From: Cruorifilaria tuberocauda
Taxonomy: Eukaryota > Nematoda > Chromadorea > Rhabditida > Onchocercidae
Reading direction: 5' to 3'
DNA: 64,000 bases
Assembly (NCBI GenBank): GCA_013365365.1
Contig: JABVXU010000008.1
Coordinates: 1-64,000, forward strand
Under the pieces are notes generated by a model. The model was not told the origin of the DNA and did no database searches. It saw only the letters and a program-made list of their open reading frames with translations. Shown in pieces: positions 12,986-25,155 of this stretch; position 1 is the first letter of the stretch, and the number at the start of each line of letters is the position of its first letter. The position numbers and the translations under genes were made by a program.

Positions 12986-14786
12986 ATGACTTTATTTGCA
13001 TCTTTTATTTATTGTGTAATTTTATTACTTACCATCATTACAACTATCATTGCTCATTGCTTTTATATTCATCGCGTTATGATCCTGCACAGGACAAGAC
13101 AACCCGACCATTCTATTTTTCTCTCCTGCAACATTTCAAAGGTCAAAGTTTAACTTGCCTCAGTAACGTTGTCTGTTTCTATGTTACACTCTTGTTTGGT
13201 AATTTGCACCATCTCTAGTGATTTTGCATAATTTCTTATTTCTTGATGTTGATTCCCATGAGGTTATCTCTGCCATTTATTTCGCAAATGACCTCCGATA
13301 TTGATTTCTTGTCAAATCGGCAGATCTTCATTTCTGATGTGCTGGTTATTATTTATAATCTTCATCTTATCGAGTTAGTATCCTCTTCCAAAACTTAAAA
13401 AAAGATCAGTTGCTCAATCGTCTTTTGCAAAATTAATTCTTATTTGACCTAAAAACTATATATTAATAAATAACTTTATGTCTAGGTATGAAAGTTTTGG
13501 TGTAGAAACCAAAATTGAATTTTTTTCGAGCTTTCATACGTAACACATGATATGCTTATTATTTTTCTAAATTAAAATTTTAGTAAAATTGAAATAAAAA
13601 ATTAAACGGAGGAATTGTTAGATAAATAACGTTCATGAGAGCGTCACTGCAGTATCCGTTTTTATCAGCTCCACCGATCTAGCTGATTTTCAGCAATGAT
13701 CTGATATATTTTATATTAGAATTTTAATGTTTTCAAACTCTTACTTCTACTAAAGTTTTTATTGAATATTTTTCAAGAAAAAAGACTTATCAACATCTTC
13801 CTCTTCCCCCATTCCTATCATTTAATGATGGTAAATTCGTGCATAATCTATCCGTTTTTTAAATGTGTCGACAGATCAGCTGAACTTACATTATCCGATC
13901 GAGGTAACTTTTTTCCTGAATCCATCCGAAATATTCTTCATATTTCGACTTTCACTTGCAATCTTATTACCTAAGCCTAGCTTAATAACATGTATGTACA
14001 ATTTGTTTGTTGTTGATAGAAAAAACATAGAACCGTTGTTGTATAAATGCGATTGCTAATAATACTTTGAACCCATTGTTGAAAAATTAAACGTCTCCGC
14101 TCGTCGTCCATGTCTAAATGACAGATTCAATATGCGGAGAAATACGAGCAAGCTCCATTCTTCATGTAATGTGTCACAATAACATTACAACTCGTATGCT
14201 TTTTTTCTACCTCTTGATATGGTTGATGCCTGTAGAGGGATTGTAAATAACTACCACAATTTTGCATGAGCAACATGAAGTGTCATTGCAGATATAATCA
14301 GCCACCTGGTTTCAACCTCATCATTTCTTTGTCATTGAGTTTCATATGTATGTCTATAAGTTTAGCTTTATTTTCATGTCTGCTTATACTACATATAATA
14401 AAGTCTTTTTTAACTAGACTATTGTTTCTTCCTTATTTTCATGATTTTTCATCCTCTCTCTCTATTTAAATTCTTTTAAAGTTTATAACAAATCCTTCTC
14501 TCGCTATTTTTTTTTGATATTTAAATTTTATCGAATACTGTGTTCGTTAATAGCCTTTCAAGTAAACATTCATTTAATTGATTCGTTTCTGTTTTTGAAA
14601 TCAGGACATTTTTATTGCATTTTTTCATTATAAGCAGTTTATGGTTTTTTCTTTTAATTTAACATTTTCCTTTTTTGTTACAATTTCAGCAATCACTGAG
14701 TACACATTTATTTGGCAACAGTTTGATCTGACTTATTCATCCATTCATTTTCTCTTTATTTTTTAATTTTGCAGTTGAAGCGAAAA

Positions 14787-17719
14787 ATGCGTGAACACAT
14801 AGAACGTCATGTGACAATTGCGTTACAAGATACCTCCACTGGTACCACACCCCATAATGATGCTACCGATAGGTAATTATTTTTGCATTAATTAGAAACA
14901 GAATTTCGAGCAGAATATATATTGCCGACAATTTCTGAAAAGAATCGGAATTCAGTTTCATCCCACATTTTCCCCATTTATGTAAGATGCATATTAGAAT
15001 GAATTTTCTGCGCATTATCTAGCAACATTTACTAATTTTTTCTTATATTTGTGGTTTGAAAGTTTTAGTAGTCCCGCAGCTGCACCTCTTCCTGTACATC
15101 GATCTATGCGTACTATTTCTGGTTCAAAATCCGAAGATCATCTTATCACAACAGAAAGTGGACGTGTATGTAGTTTCACTCATTTGTTAATGTTTGTCAT
15201 AACTTCAAGTTACCTTATTATTTCAATTTTTATTTTATCTGCGAGGTCTTTTGCTATCCTTGATAAGTTACAGCGTATATATACAAAAGGACGTCCACCT
15301 TGGTATGATCGAGAAGGGAAAATTTTAAAACAACCGTATGTGGTTGGAATTTGCGGCGGTTCAGCTTCTGGTAAAACTACTGTTGCCAGAAGAATAATTG
15401 AGCGATTGGAAGTGCCTTGGGTTACCGTTTTGTCTATGGATTCCTTTTACAAAGTATTTTTTTCAAATCGGATTTTTTATATTTCAAATTTACATTTCAC
15501 TTTTCAGTGGTAGAATGACAGTCCTTCCAAAATATTTTGAAAGTTAACTTAAATTTTGCGCTTCAGTTAATAAGTTATTAAAGGTGCTCACAGAAGGACA
15601 GCATCATCTGGCGTCCAGAAATGAATATAATTTCGACCATCCACAAGCCTTCGATTTTGATTTAATGTGCGAAACCGTTCGGCGTCTTCGTGAAGGCAAA
15701 AATGTTGAAGTATGTCATTTCAAAATTTCAGGAAGTCCAAAATTAGCAAATGTTTTCAAAACTTTGAGATAGTTGTTTGTAGGTCCCAGTTTACGATTTC
15801 ACTACCCACCGACGTGACAAACAGCCGAAATTAATGTATGGCGCTGACGTACTTATTTTCGAAGGCATTTTAGCATTCCACAACAAAGAATTGATTGATT
15901 TAATGGATATGAAAGTATAAATGATTAATTTAATTTTTTTCTGAACAAAAGGATTAAAGGCATATATTTTGATCAACAATTTTGAGGTATTTGTGGATAC
16001 TGACCCGGATACACGACTAGCACGAAGACTAGAGAGAGACATCCAGGATCGTGGACGAGATCTTGATGGTGTTTTAACCCAATATTTGCGGTTTGTAAAG
16101 CCAGCTTTTGACACATTTATAGCACCTGGTATGAAAATTGCGGATATTATCGTGCCGCGAGGTGGTGAAAATGAAGTAGCTATAGATCTTATTGTTAAGC
16201 AAGTTAAAACTCAGCTTGCTGAAAGAGGTGAATTATTTTAATTTTATTTCTCTAATTTTCTGGAATGAAATTTCCAAACAGAGATGATAAATAAAGCATT
16301 CTCACAATGTATTTCTAAACTTTGAGGTTATGATGCATCGAAGAATCCTTATTCTCAGCGTGCAGGAATGGTGCAAAAAGATTTACCATTACAGCTTCCA
16401 CGTACCTTAACAGTTGTATCACAAACACCACAAGTTCGTGGCTTGCATACATTTATAAGGGATCGCAAAACTCCAAGGTGATTTATATTAGTTGTACAAG
16501 TTTTTTTTTCAAGAATTTAGAAACTTTCTGCATTTAAACATTGTTTAATTAAATTCATAAAAACCATCATTCCTCAGTTTTCCAGTTTTCAGGGATGAAT
16601 TCAATTTCTATTCTAATAGACTAATGCGAATATTAATCGAAAATGCCATGAATTTTATGCCATTTAAAGATGCCACGGTTACTACGCCAACTATGGAAAA
16701 GTATATTTTAACTCACTTTTTGCGTTATAAAATTATTTTAAAACTTCGATTATCCAGAAATCTTTATGAATGATAGAATCAAAGATTTTTATATGTAGAT
16801 TTGTTGGCAAAAGAAAGATAGCGCAAATATGTGGTGTTACAATCATGCGTGCGGGTGAAACAATGGAACATGCGTTGAGAGCTGTTGTGAAGGATTGCAA
16901 AATGGGCAAAATTTTGATTCAAACCAATGAGAAAACAATGGAACCGGAGTTATTTTATCTGCGTCTGCCGAAGAATATTCATCGATATAAAGTTCTACTG
17001 ATGGATGCTACCGTTGCTACAGGTTTTGTTCCGGTTTCCTTTGCTATAAGAAGCAGTATCGAAATTTGTATTAAAATGTCACCGTCAAAGTTATATGAAC
17101 CTTATCAAGATCCAGTAATACATGAGATTATGTCATGCATCTAATACAGTTGTTTTCGAATCACTTTTTTGAAGTTATTTTGCAGTTTTATTTCATGTCT
17201 TTTCCGAACCTGAACTAAGCCTTATATGGTCAGTAATAACTTTTGTGACTTATTCGAATCTTCAGAAAAATATGTTGATGCTCTAAAATATTACTAATTG
17301 TTGCTCTCATATTGCCGAAGATTTTCGGATTCTTGCAATATTATTAGTACAATAATATCTATTATTACAGGCGCGGCGGCAATGATGGCTATTCGTGTAC
17401 TACTGGATCACGATGTGTTGGAAGAAAATATTCTATTATTGTCATTGCTAATGGCCGGAACTGGTGTACATTCACTTGCTTATGCTTTTCCTAAAGTATG
17501 TCTCAGCTCTAATCTCATTCATTAAAATTTTTTGCTGTTACAGCGGTGATTATAGCATTTATTGATTTGCAGGTTACTTTATTAACAACTGCTGTAGATC
17601 CGCATATCAATGAATTATACTATGTCATTCCGGGAATGGGTAATTTTGGTGATCGCTATTATGGTACTGAGGCAGTAACTGCGTGTGATGATTCCTCAAG
17701 TGGTGAAGAAAATTCATAG
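14787..17719 (+). CDS. UCKL1: Uridine-cytidine kinase-like 1 (kinase + UPRT fusion)
   Basis: Pyrimidine-salvage protein: an N-terminal uridine/cytidine kinase domain fused to a uracil phosphoribosyltransferase-like domain. Exons: 14787-14872, 15063-15165 (or from 15069), 15274-15453, 15584-15709, 15783-15914, 15987-16227, 16327-16477, 16593-16700, 16799-17022, 17371-17495, 17573-17719; total 540 aa (human UCKL1 548). The P-loop GGSASGKTT lies at residues 91-99, after the family block [14 protein letters not shown]. Kinase motifs include [11 protein letters not shown] and YDFTTH. The UPRT half has RAGETM, the PRPP-type loop [15 protein letters not shown] and a C-terminal GNFGDRYYG; the key binding loops appear intact. 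The acidic/serine tail ends EENS. A GCAG acceptor lies 12 nt before the chosen ATG, so trans-splicing there is plausible; an upstream exon cannot be excluded. Confidence 0.95.
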
Positions 17720-20700
17720 AATCAGGCATTTCATAAATCACGAACAAACTATCGTTTAAAATATTCTAGCTTGCTTCACATTTATATATTTATCCATATA
17801 TATACAATTCATATTTATTGGTCTCCTATTTACTGGTTGTTTCATCTCTTTTGCATAAAACTTTCATTGTGTTTTTATCAAACATGAATTGTAGGAAATG
17901 CGGCATAAGGTCTAGCATTCAAATTATGTGATTCTTAATCAGTTGATTGTTAATGTTAATGATAGGAAATATGGAACCGTTTTTACAAATATTTCGTTCA
18001 TTGTCAATCCTGAATCAAAGATTTTTATAGCAGAAGGGTGCGTTTAAATATTGATAACATTATAAATTTGCTTACCTGATATATTTATTTATTTCTTACT
18101 TTCTGCAGATGTACATTTTTCAGCATGTTTTCTATCGTCACTTATTTTATCTTGCCGTCGTCAGATTTAAAAATTCTAAAAAAAATTCATCCTCCTTCTT
18201 GAGAATTATTTTAAAATATCATTGTTTTTGGATATTGTCTTAATGATTGTAATATTCCATATACTGCTATAAACGTTTCCATAATTTCTATTCTGTGATG
18301 AACTTATCCAACTATTTTCAGCTGTTACTTGTTTCTTGCACATACCGCTCTCAAAAAGAATGGATACTAATTTGAGATCTTTTAAAATTTGACATCCATT
18401 GGATAATTTATCAGCATAAGAATTGATCTACCACTACGACGAATTTACTGTCTTTCATTGTCTGGAAATTTTAGAGCACAAAAGATGTTGGGAAAAAACA
18501 TGTGGGGAGAAAGTAGTTGGAAGTGGGCTTGATAAATGGGGTAATTAAATGTTTTAATTTAAACGATAAACGCTTCAGAATTGAAAGCGCCAATAAAATT
18601 GTATTTAGTAGGGTAGGCGTTAAGGATTTAATTTAAAAAATTCTTGGTAAATTTGTTTGTGAATTAAGCTGTTTTATCGTATCTTAGTGAACTAAGAACT
18701 AATAAAGTTATTTGCACTTTAACTTTAACTTTAACAATTCGCTATGATTCAACCCTTCCCGTCAAATTTCGGTCACTAATCTATTTGTTTTTCATTTGAT
18801 AATCATTAAATTATTTTTACATTTGCAATTTTACTGATATGAGTTGAATCACTAATGAGTTGAACATAGAAATCACAAAGCAAACTTTAGGTCGGTAGTT
18901 AAATAGGGAACAATGTTTAGATGTTTGGCATAGATCTTGAAATTTTGAAAAGGAAAAGATCGGAAAAAGGAAGAATGCAGGCACAAACAGAGATATAAAT
19001 AAATTTTGTTGCAAAGATGGACGAAATTGAATTTCAGTTTTGGTTGAATGGCAGCAATATGAGCAATACTTTGAATTCCGATGGGGATTTTTTTCTGATT
19101 TTAAGCTTTCTCATCTCCAAATATAAATGTCAGTATTGCAGCTTCTTGATTCATTTTATTCTTTTTCTAGCTGATATGCTGAGTGAATGTGAGAGCTTAA
19201 CTTCCCGGTATTCTCATATTTGATTGAATTATTAGTTGTCGATTTGTTTGTTGGTCATTATCGCGAAAGTCTCAACAACTAAAACAGTTAGTTTTAACAA
19301 ATCAATTAATAGCATCGCATTTCAGTAGTTTCAGTAGATATTGCTCTATATCTTTTTTTTTAGTTTAATTCTTCAATTTATGGAAATTATTTCTGCTCGA
19401 TCTTTTCGAAAGTACCATTCAATGCTATCTCAGCTCCTTAGCTCGATTTTTTTTGATAATCAATTAATAGTCACGTCAACACTCAAATTTCGCTTATGTC
19501 ATTTATTCAGTTTTATTTTTCAAAGTCTCTACTTTTTTGAATTTCTCCTCAAAAAAATTCCAAAAAATTTTGCCTTCATTCATTTTTTTGAATATTGAAC
19601 AGGAGTATTGGATGATGTTGGTTGATCGAATTTTCAGTGGAAAGTTTCTACAAGCCACCTAAGTCTCTAAAAATTTCGATAGATCATCTAATTGATTTCA
19701 CTTATTACTCACAAAAAGGCGCTGCCTGTCCATTTTCGTATGCCTTTTTCCTTCTTGCACTTATCTGGGCGCATTTTACCGAATACATTTAACCGCTTGC
19801 GTTAACTTCTGTTTCATTATTGTAGACGAGAATTTGTCTTTTTCATCCATTTATCTATTTCCATATGCTTTCTTTGTGCAGTTCATTTGCCCTCTTGAAG
19901 TCATTTTCATTGATTGGAAGTGTTTGTATCCAAATTAAACTAAATTTCTAGACAAAAAAACTTTCTTTAGTGGAATTCGAAATTCTCCACACACTAATTA
20001 CTAAATTTGAATGTCACTGTTTTGTTAGTGAATTTCAAAATAAAGCAACCCTTTGCAGCTGTGTTGTCCTAATTTTTAGAATTCTCTATATGTCTAGAAA
20101 TTCGGAAGATTAACGTAATACAACTAAAATTCTCAAGATGTTTGTTATAAATTCAGAAATAATTTAAGTAAAATCGATCTCTAAATCTTCGAATTATTGC
20201 TTTCACTTAACAGTTATTGTTTTCCTCTTCTTCTGGAATTATTTTAAATAAATGCAAATTTGAAGCAGTTATTCTAAATTCTTTCACAGTAAAAAATTTA
20301 TAAGAAATTTGAAGTTTCAGGATGGTTAAGTGATCATTATCGTGATCACATTATGCAACATTGTCGAGGTGTTGTGGGCTTGTAAATTGATTGGAACAAA
20401 TGATTTGCAAACGAAAATATTTCACTTTGACATCACTGAAGATCGAGTACCATATTTTATTTATTTTTCTCTCTTGATCCTCAATCATCGCTGTTTTTAT
20501 TTTTCTCTCTCTGTCTTCTTCCATATAATTATTTGTGATATCCATTTTCCATTTCTATTTTTAAACAGTAGAGATAAGACTAAGAGAGTTTTGTGGTACA
20601 GTAAACAACTCATCACTTCTTGAAAATAAAAAGTAAAAAAAAAACTGTTGAACAACAGGAATTTCCGTTAAACTAAATAAAATTTGATGTAAGGAAGTAA

Positions 20701-21035
20701 CAATAATGTTTTGGGACTGTCATTTTTCTGTCCAATTTCATTTATTTTCATAAAAATTCTCGGTTCCTAACCGTCACACAGCTTTGTAGATAGGACGGCC
20801 CGCAATACAGAGTTTTGTATTAAGCATTAGTCTTATCTTTTCAACTTAAAGTAGTATATTCTTTGCTTTCCTGAAATTCTGCTGGTTAGTTTAGTTCATT
20901 TAATCGATCATGCTCCTCTATTCCGTGGTTGTTACTTAAAATCAAAATACTTGGTTTTAAAACCAAATATGGCAAACTCATAATTGGCAACAAAAATCAT
21001 TGACGAAAATTATTCACTATGGAAAGATCTTTTAG
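17720..21035. other. Intergenic, no supported gene
   Basis: The first few hundred bases are the UCKL1 3' UTR. The rest is AT-rich sequence with short frames of hydrophobic, low-complexity residues and no recognisable domain or splice chain. Confidence 0.55.
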
Positions 21036-22730
21036 ATGTACGTATCATTGTCGATTTTGGATTTGAAGAATCTTGAAGTATTGAAGGACAAAAAGATTGG
21101 CCCTCAATTGGATAGTCCATTATGTAATTATGATACCAGCTCATGTTTACCTGGCGCAATCCTACCTCGTACTGATTATGTTACCAAGATTATGCATATT
21201 TTACCCAGTGGAGGCTTGATTATTTGTGCTACTATGAAACAAGGCACATGCCAAACCAGGTCAGCAGTTGACTTAAGCATGCTCAGCAATTCTTCGATAA
21301 CAGTTGCACCTAATAATATCAGTACCGCTTGCGTATCATTAGTGGAGAGCAGTGGTAATTTATGTGTCACCTGCTGCTGTCGCCAATGATTCACCCTTTG
21401 GATAAGCCTTAAATTCCTCTTTTCTCATTTTGTGTTTATGATGCGTTGAATAAAACGAAAATTTTATTGTGTAACACAGAAGATTGAATTCGAATCGTTA
21501 AGCTTTTTTGCTAAACTGTTTTCAGATTTCGAAAACTCTCTATCAATTATGCTATTTTAAACTCAAAAGTGCTTTCTTCAACTGATTGCAGCAAGTTGAC
21601 ATCATCAGTTTCCATTTTATTTCAGGAAAAAGATAAACTAAAATTAGTGATAGTTATTGAGTTAAAAAAATCTATTTCAGAAATATGAGAAATTCATATT
21701 TGAATTTATATTTTAGTAATTTGCAATTTAAATTAAATAAAACTGTTATTTTACAACAATATCTAGTAATTTACAGACTGTTACTTATTTACCTATTTAT
21801 TTTTTTCATCTTCCTTTCCTACTTATCCTCTGATTTGTTTTCCAGAGAATCATTTCCCCTGGTATCAACCCGTGAGTCGCCTAATTACAATATGATTGGT
21901 TTCGCGTCATTGGAGGGTAAAGCAGCAGTTTACATCCGAGCTGAGTACCGCCCTCGTTTTAATGTTTACTTTGTTGCAACGTTTTTCCACGAGCTCTAGG
22001 TTTACCATGTAAGTGTGCAGAATAAATATTTGCCAAATGGAAGGCCGTCACATGTTGTTAGCAAATTAATACGAATTTGTCGCGATGAACATAGGTTAAA
22101 TCTTAAAATTTGTAAAAACATAAAAAACTTTTTCTTTTTTGATTTTCTTCTCGAAAAATTCAAGCTCAAATAAGAAGCTAAAGTCAAAATTTTGGAGTAG
22201 AAAGCTAGTTTTTTATCTATTTTTTGTTTATTAAAATAAGCATAGGATTGCTAACTTTACTAAATTGTATGCTAGTTCAAAAATAATAATTTGCATATAT
22301 TTCAAAAATTAGTATGGTTGACTCAAACAGATACATATCTTACGGTGAAATTGAAATTTATTGTCGTGGAATTAACAGCAGCTACAATCGTGCAACTGCC
22401 GCTTCACTTGTTGGTAATAGACTGATCGTTGCATTCGCTGATGGTAATAGAAAGCACTCAGCCATTTGCGCCTACAAAATGCAAAAAATTAAATTAACGT
22501 TTTGGTATAACATAGATAGATGTCGCATGAGCATAGATACTGTTGGATTGCCTCATATTGGACACGAGAAACGGTGCATTAATGTTAGTTATAATTTTCA
22601 TTTAAATGCTAAGCTTTTATATATGGTTAAAACGGAAAGATTTCCAGATAAAGAATGTGGACTTATTCATACTAAACATTTATTGTGTTCAAAACCATTT
22701 AAAAATTTTTTGCAATTTTGTTTGCGTTAA
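21036..22730 (+). pseudogene. Plexin sema-domain relic (disrupted)
   Basis: Pieces of one plexin extracellular sema domain occur in order. Piece 1 (21036 to about 21240) holds the hallmark GPQLDSPLC and a plexin-like GGLIICATMKQGTCQ. Piece 2 runs to about 21360 and then needs a +1 shift: the frame at 21358-21400 reads YVSPAAVANDSPFG. Piece 3 (21846-22094) begins RESFPLVSTRE and continues YIRAEYRP, but has an in-frame TAG at about 21997; the same frame resumes with VYHVSVQ and SKLIRICRDEH, as expected of plexins. Piece 4 (22313-22730) joins in phase and holds ISYGEIEIYC, GNRLIVAFAD and DTVGLPHIG. No signal peptide, PSI/IPT repeats, membrane span or RasGAP domain follows. The stop, the frameshift and a damaged donor after piece 2 make a pseudogene the best reading. 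Assembly error or stop readthrough are weaker alternatives. Confidence 0.72.
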
Positions 22731-25155
22731 AGTTGGAAAATAAGCAGTTATGTCTCATTTCTCAATAGGTAGCAAAACAAGCGACAAATATTACTGTCTG
22801 TGATATCTTTTGAGAAACTCAGGTTTCTTTTAAAAACCATTTCGAATTTGCAATAAAGATTTACTCTGGAAATATTCAGAAATCACATCTGCCATTATCA
22901 GAGAATACATGTGCTATGGGTGTTAGTGGAAACGTTAAGTGCGGTCAAATCGCCAACTATGAAATGAATATGATTATTAAATTTATGGATGTTCTTGCCT
23001 TCTTTGATAGCTTAATTATCATTATTGGAACATAAAATGTTTTTATCATAAACTTGTGCTCCTTAGTTCCTTGTTCTCGGAGGCTCTGGGATTTCCGATG
23101 AAAATTTCTTTTAATTTTTGCCTTCGCGGATATTTCTTTTCCTTTAACTTGTTTATTTATTTCAATAAAAAGTCGATTTTATATGTAAACTCAAATTTTC
23201 AACAAATTAGTCATAAAATTTATAGCTACGGGGAAAACAATTGTCATTTACAAAACATGAGCAGTTGAAGATGGATGCATCGGTAACTGCGGTAAAATTT
23301 GTTGGCCATCGCTACTATTTGGTTATCTTAGAGTCAAAAATAATTGATTCTTTTTAAATCATGAGTTAATTTATGATAGTTTGCTAACTTTTCTAGTTTT
23401 CATGAAATAGCACCAGATTGAAAGATGTTATGAGAAGTTCTTATTATCTTTTTTGAGGCATATAATAATGAACAATGAATTAATTGATTAACTGATAAGT
23501 CTGTTAATAATACCTTTAGTGGCGTGAGTCTAATCCGAAGTTTTATCAAACAAAGGAATATAGTTTGCTGTTCTTTTAGCATTTTTGAAAACTCAGCAAT
23601 GTCTTTATTGCACTTTTCTTTTTATTTACTTGAATATGCGAATTGCAGAAAAGAATATAGTTCAAAATATTTTTGTCGCAGACCCAAAAATATTCGATAA
23701 GTGGCCGTGAGGAGTTTAAACATGTTCTGAATGCAGTGCTGAGTATGATCTTCTCTGTGGTTGGTGCTTCCTTCGAGGTATCTGTACTGAGCGGGTCAGT
23801 TCCACCTCGGCAATAATCACAGATATTTGTCCTGTATTCGACTCTCCTGTTCCACATACTTTATCCAGTGCACTAAAGAATGTGTCTGTGTTGTTTCCAA
23901 TACGCGGCATCCAATTAGCAATGCAAAATGTTATTGTAAATTTATTATTCCAAACTTTAGCTGATGACTAATCGTTGTCGTTCAAGTCCAATTTCATCTC
24001 TTAGGTTCTACTTCCTCATTTTCTTCTTAACATCATATAATAATTTTTATTCTGTCCATTTTTACACACGAAATTTAATTTTCGCCGTGGTATCTGTAAG
24101 AAATTGTGGTCGAAATTAAAGATTGTCAAGCCTACTTTGATTTTATCACAAATTCTTTTATCTACCAACTTCAAATTTTCAAAATTTACAGAAATATACT
24201 TGCATATTTGAAAATATAACAACAAATGGACAATGGACAGGTACAGGTGTGACGTGTCATGTACCGTCTTTTCGTATTATGTACTTTGTTATAATTAAAC
24301 TGATATGAACCACATTCATGCTGTACAGTTAAATAAGCGATTATTGTTGAAGATTGTTATACTTTGACTTAAATGCAGATTCATAATGAAAACAGAATTA
24401 TCATCTACTAAGGAAGGCAGTGATGAATTTTTTTCAGAGAAAAGAACTAGATCTGAAGATCTGAATAGATCGCTCAGAGTTATTTTTGCCTTACAGGAGA
24501 ATAACAGATGATAGCGTCAATGCGTTCCTATCTGTTTGGTAGAAACGATAGTGAACAATTAGGAATGCATTGTGGACAATGTTGATCTTAAATGCTTTTT
24601 TTTAAGATAATATCAAAGTAATATGAAAGTCATACTGCTTGATTGTTATTCAATTTTGCTGAATCGACTAAGCTAAAATATAATTGCAATATATTTCTAT
24701 CTCCTTAACAAAATAATAAATAAAATATCTGAAAGTAGACAAATTTTATAGTGAGGCCATTCAAGCACATCCAGTATCTAGTCAGATCTATGCCTAAAGC
24801 ATGTTACCAAAATGATAAGCATATGCAGGTATTTCCATATATCTACATTATTGAAAATATAGATCGACACAGACATATGCACACATATTGACGGGCATCC
24901 ATTATTAAATGCAGATTGAACCAATAGGGCAGTATATAAATTAGAAAGAAATGATATAAAATAGATATGATTTATTGGATGGGATTTCGCCATATGCAAC
25001 AAACCAATATGTTTATTTCGTTCCATATAGATATTCCATAAAATTCCTAGAAATAGTAAGCAGAAGTGAATTGATAATCGTAGAAAATGAAGAAATTTGA
25101 GAGATAGTTCTAAATTCATTCCAAATTTCCAATTAATTTCAAAAAATCCAGGAAC
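22731..25155. other. Tail-to-tail interval between plexin relic and L1CAM gene
   Basis: On the plus strand nothing beyond the relic is convincing; a short frame near 22860-23030 might be a further degraded plexin piece. On the minus strand a GC-richer patch at 23716-23872 is a possible last exon of the L1CAM gene and is listed separately. The remainder looks noncoding. Confidence 0.45.
23716..23872 (-). CDS. Candidate alternative C-terminal exon of the L1CAM gene
   Basis: After a TTTAG acceptor the frame reads through to a TAA at 23716 and codes a polar, basic tail (fragments CGTGESNTG and IPRRKHQPQRRSY). Base composition is clearly less AT-rich than its flanks. It starts in the phase needed to accept the strong GTGAGT donor that overlaps the L1CAM stop codon at 25156-25163. 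If used, it would replace the last residue and stop with a tail about 50 residues longer. No FIGQY-type ankyrin motif is present. It could also belong to an unrelated gene. Confidence 0.35.

Larger units (their letters stand above)
11165..14786. other. Interval between elks-1 and UCKL1, mostly noncoding
   Basis: Apart from the two candidate coding elements at 11856-12411 and 12875-12985, nothing in this 3.6 kb is supported. Frames such as 11052-11477 overlap the last ELKS exon in another register and are shadows. The interval is too long for a classical nematode operon spacer, so UCKL1 probably has its own promoter. Confidence 0.45.

Noticed and set aside
24778..25119. 113-codon minus-strand frame just 3' of the L1CAM stop
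   Set aside because: Hydrophobic and Ile/His-rich with no acceptor in the right phase; it lies in the 3' UTR or final intron of the L1CAM gene.
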